From Dromiciops gliroides (Eukaryota > Chordata > Mammalia > Microbiotheria > Microbiotheriidae): a DNA stretch of 64,000 bases. Below are positions 60,937-64,000 of this stretch, piece after piece. Every line of letters starts with the position of its first letter. The first letter of the stretch is position 1. A model generated the notes under the pieces. The model searched no databases and was not told the origin of the DNA. It saw only the letters and a program-made list of their open reading frames with translations. The translations under genes and the position numbers were made by a program. The stretch covers positions 302,727,885-302,791,884 of the forward strand of contig NC_057865.1 of the NCBI RefSeq assembly GCF_019393635.1, in the 5' to 3' direction.

Positions 60937-63197
60937 TTAGATACTACAGGCATTATTACAAGATTTCTCCCTACCATGAATGATTCGATGCTGAGTAAGA
61001 TACAATCTCCGGCTAAAAGCTTTTCCACATTCACACTTGTAGGGTTTCTCTCCAGTATGAATTTTCTGATGCCGAAAAAGGTCTCCCCTCTGGCTAAAGG
61101 CCTTTTCACATATATTACATTTATAGGGTCTTTCTCCAGTATGAATTTTCTGATGTTCAGTAAGATTTCCCCTCTGGGTGAAAGCTCTCCCACATTCCCT
61201 ACATTTATATGGTTTCTCTCCAGAGTGAATTCTTTGATGTTCAGTAAGGCAATGTCTCTGGATAAAGGCTTTTTCACATATACTACATTTGTGTGGTCTC
61301 TCCCCAGTATGAATTTTCTGATGTTCATTAAGTTTTCCCCTTCTGAGGAAAGCTTTTCCACATTCACTGCATTTATAGGGTTTTTCCCCAGAATGAATTT
61401 TCTGATGTTCAGTAAGGGATCCCCTCTGGGTGAAGGCTTTTCCACATTCATTGCATTTATAAGGTTTCTCTCCAGAATGAATTTTGAGGTGTTTAGTGAG
61501 GCTTCGTGGATGACTAAAGTCTTTGTCACATATATTGCATTTTGGCTTTTCTCCACTATGAATTCTTTGATGTACAGTAAGGCTTCCTCTTTGTGTGAAA
61601 GCTTTTCCACATTCACTACACTTGTGTGGTTTCTCTCCAGAATGAATTCTGTGATGATCAGTGAGAGTTCGTGGATGACTGAAGGCTTTTCCACAAATGT
61701 TACATTTGTAAGGTTTTTCTCCAGAATGAATCTTCTGATGTTCATTAAGGATTCCACTCTGGGTAAAAGTTTTTCCACACTCACTACATTTATATGGTCT
61801 TTCTCCAGAATGAATTTTCAGATGTTTAGTGAGGCCTTGCAGACGACTGAAGGCTTTCCCACATAATTTACATTTATATGGTTTTTCTCCAGTATGTATT
61901 CTCTGATGTTGTGTAAGGTTTCCCCTCTGGGAGAAATCTTTTCCGCAATCATTACATTTATAGGGTTTATCTCCATTATGAATTTTCTGATGTCGAGAAA
62001 GGCCTCCTCTCCGGCTAAATGATTTCTTACATATGTTACAATTATAAGGTTTTTCTCCAGTATGAATTATCTGATGTACAATAAGGCCTGAATTACTAGT
62101 GAAAAACTTCCCACATTCATAACATTGATAGGGTTTCTCTCCACTATGTACTCTGTGATGTTCAATTAGACATCGTCTCTGAATGAAGGATTTTCCACAT
62201 TCACTACATTTATGGGGTTTGTCTCCATTATGAATTCGCTGATGTTCAGTAAGTTGTCCTTGTTGGCTGAAAGCTTTTTCACATACATTACATTTATATG
62301 GTTTCTCTCCAGTATGACTCTTCTGATGTTCAGCAAGGTTTCCCCTCTGTTTGAAAGCTTTTCCACATTTACTACATGCATAAGGTTTTTCTCCAGAGTG
62401 AATTTGCTGGTGTCCAAAAAGATTCGTGTGATTGTTGAAGAGCTTCCCACATTTGTGACATTCATAGAATTTCTGTCCACTATGAATTATGTGACACAGA
62501 ATAAGAGATGAACTATTGCTTGAGGAATTCCCATAGTCACTACAATCGCAGGGTTTTTTACCATCATGAATTTCCTGATATGGAATATGGTGTGTCAGCT
62601 GCCTGGAGTTTCTTCCACAATCTCTACAGGTGTAAGGTTTCCCTGCAGGATGACTTCTGGGATGTTGAGTAAGGCACTGCCTCTGATGGGAAGCTCTGCC
62701 AAATCCAATACATATATAAGATTTTACTTTAGTAGTTATTTTGTGATCCTGGATAAGGTTTGTGCAGTCACTAAAGGCTTTATCACATTCATTGTCCTTG
62801 TGAAAGTTCTTTCCTGAGATTCCATTATGACTACTCAGGTCTACAGATGGCTTGATGTTATTTCCACATGTATCATGTGAAAGAGGCTTAGAGAGCCTCT
62901 TTTTGGAAAACACATTCCTGTGTAAACCAAAGGCTAAATGTGAACTGAAATTTTTCTGAAATTTGTTACATTCATGTTTTCTTGCCTCATTAGGAATTTT
63001 TTCCTGAGTAACACTTCCTGGATTCAAATCTCTCTCCTTGTTGTTCTGATGTCTATCAAACTTGATACCACAACTGCAAGTTTCTCCAGGCTTAGAGTCC
63101 CAAGGACCAACCTTTTTAAGTCCTTCCTTGTATGATTCTTCCACAGAAATGCCTTTCTTTTGAAATGTCTTCTGGGTCTCCAGCCTAGTTTCAAATT
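60937..63197 (-). CDS. KRAB-ZNF 3, zinc-finger exon (partial gene)
   Basis: The acceptor 'TTCTTCTCTATTCAG' lies just above 63197; the exon enters in phase 1 (Glu codon) and runs 752 codons to a stop at 60937. By analogy with the two genes to the left, KRAB exons should lie beyond 64000. After a linker come four degenerate units (ECDKAFSDCTNL; CIGFGRASHQ; CRDCGRNSRQ; CSDYGNSSSN), 17 canonical C2H2 fingers and a last finger with CEC in place of C-x2-C. One linker has lost a residue (SGEKPKCN). SGEKP linkers are frequent, and NGDKP linkers and QRG-type helices resemble those of gene 2, suggesting common descent. Probable nuclear DNA-binding repressor; target unknown. Confidence 0.93.
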
Positions 63198-64000
63198 CTG
63201 AATAGAGAAGAAAGAAGAAAAAAAGGGAAGAAAGTGAATGCCTTCTATGTCCTAAGTGGGAAGAAAAGAAACTGACTGTAGTAAGTCCTCATTCTTTTTC
63301 AAGAGTATGTTTCCACATGTGTAAAATTGCTGAAAAATATGAAACACCAGCTCCTTGTATTTTTTCAACTAGATTTGGAAGTTTCTAATATACCATCTCT
63401 CTCTTTTTTTATTTTTATTTTATTTATTGTTTTATACTATCTCTCTTCTGAGGGGTCAGGGAGAGCAAATGAGGTTGGGGGTTGGATGGGTCACATAGGA
63501 TTAACAAACTCTGTGAGGGAGCTCATTAGAGATGGAATGGTAGTTGGAATAATGTACTCTTCTGTCCCTTCTTCTGTCTAGACTCCTGCCCTGTGTATCT
63601 ACTCTCTCTAAGTGCTTAGTCAACTCTCCACCTGTGGAACCAACCATTTTTATCCTCCTGACTTCTGGAGAGTGGCAAGGTTGTCTGTCTGTCTTGGCTT
63701 CCAATGTTCAGAACATAAAGGCACAATGAAAACAAGTTCATTCAAATGGCTGTAAGGTTAAAAACTAATTTCTTTCTTCACAAGTGATGAAATAATAAAA
63801 GGACTTAGAAGAGCTGAATGACTGAAAAAGGGTCATATAAGTAATAAAAGAAGTGGAGGAGCTTGCACAAGCAGAAATAGAAGATGAGAAGTAGGCATTT
63901 CTAGAGTTTGGGATCCGAAAATACCCTAATCAATGGACACCTGTACTATTACTCCTAATTAGTCTCCCAACCTACACCACAATTTGTTTCTTTCAAATCC
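63198..64000 (-). other. Intron of KRAB-ZNF 3, to window edge
   Basis: No KRAB exon, other exon or clear repeat is visible before the edge. Confidence 0.5.

Noticed and set aside
60976-61866. A 296-codon open frame antisense to KRAB-ZNF 3
   Set aside because: It is the mirror of the repeated finger units. Similar antisense frames occur over genes 1 and 2, and it has no independent start or domain.

Overview
The window looks like nuclear DNA from a marsupial. It is packed with tRNA-derived SINEs of the marsupial MAR1/WSINE type (core 'GGCAGCTAGGTGGCGCAGTGGATA ... TTCAAATC ... TGTGTGACCCTGGGCAAGTCACTTAA'), fragments of L1 and L2/L3 (CR1-type) LINEs, and composite SINEs with BovB/RTE-like tails. 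I cannot tell from the sequence alone whether the species is American or Australian.

Layout. (i) 1.5-7.6 kb, plus strand: five exons can be chained in one unbroken reading frame into a protein of about 220 residues that I do not recognise. (ii) 7.8-11.6 kb: a decayed L1 carrying three SINE insertions. (iii) 13.0-19.7 kb, minus strand: a complete KRAB-C2H2 zinc-finger gene (15 fingers, 662 aa by my exon model), with a CpG-rich promoter zone at 21.5-22.7 kb. (iv) 23-40 kb: no convincing coding gene; simple repeats, SINEs, L2/L3 tails, two hAT-like DNA transposon remnants and a well-bounded 5'-truncated L1 at 30.9-32.6 kb. (v) 40.7-50.4 kb, minus strand: a second complete KRAB-C2H2 gene, unusually long (about 32 canonical fingers plus about 4 decayed ones, 1243 aa by my model), with a CpG promoter near 51.4-51.7 kb. 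(vi) 52-60.6 kb: GATA/GATG satellite, L1 pieces, SINEs and a probable solo LTR fossil. (vii) 60.9-63.2 kb, minus strand: the zinc-finger exon of a third gene whose KRAB exons must lie beyond the right edge.

The three zinc-finger genes are in tandem on the minus strand and form a typical lineage-expanded KRAB-ZNF cluster. Such proteins bind DNA through their finger arrays and usually recruit TRIM28 (KAP1) through KRAB to silence chromatin, commonly at transposable elements. Both visible KRAB-A boxes keep the DV, EW and MLE residues expected for that role. The arrays record their growth: repeated 3-4-finger blocks, degenerate fingers inside the arrays and dead fingers lying beyond a stop codon. 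The most novel item is the unrecognised plus-strand gene at the left. All exon models are read by eye from splice signals and phase and have no transcript support.
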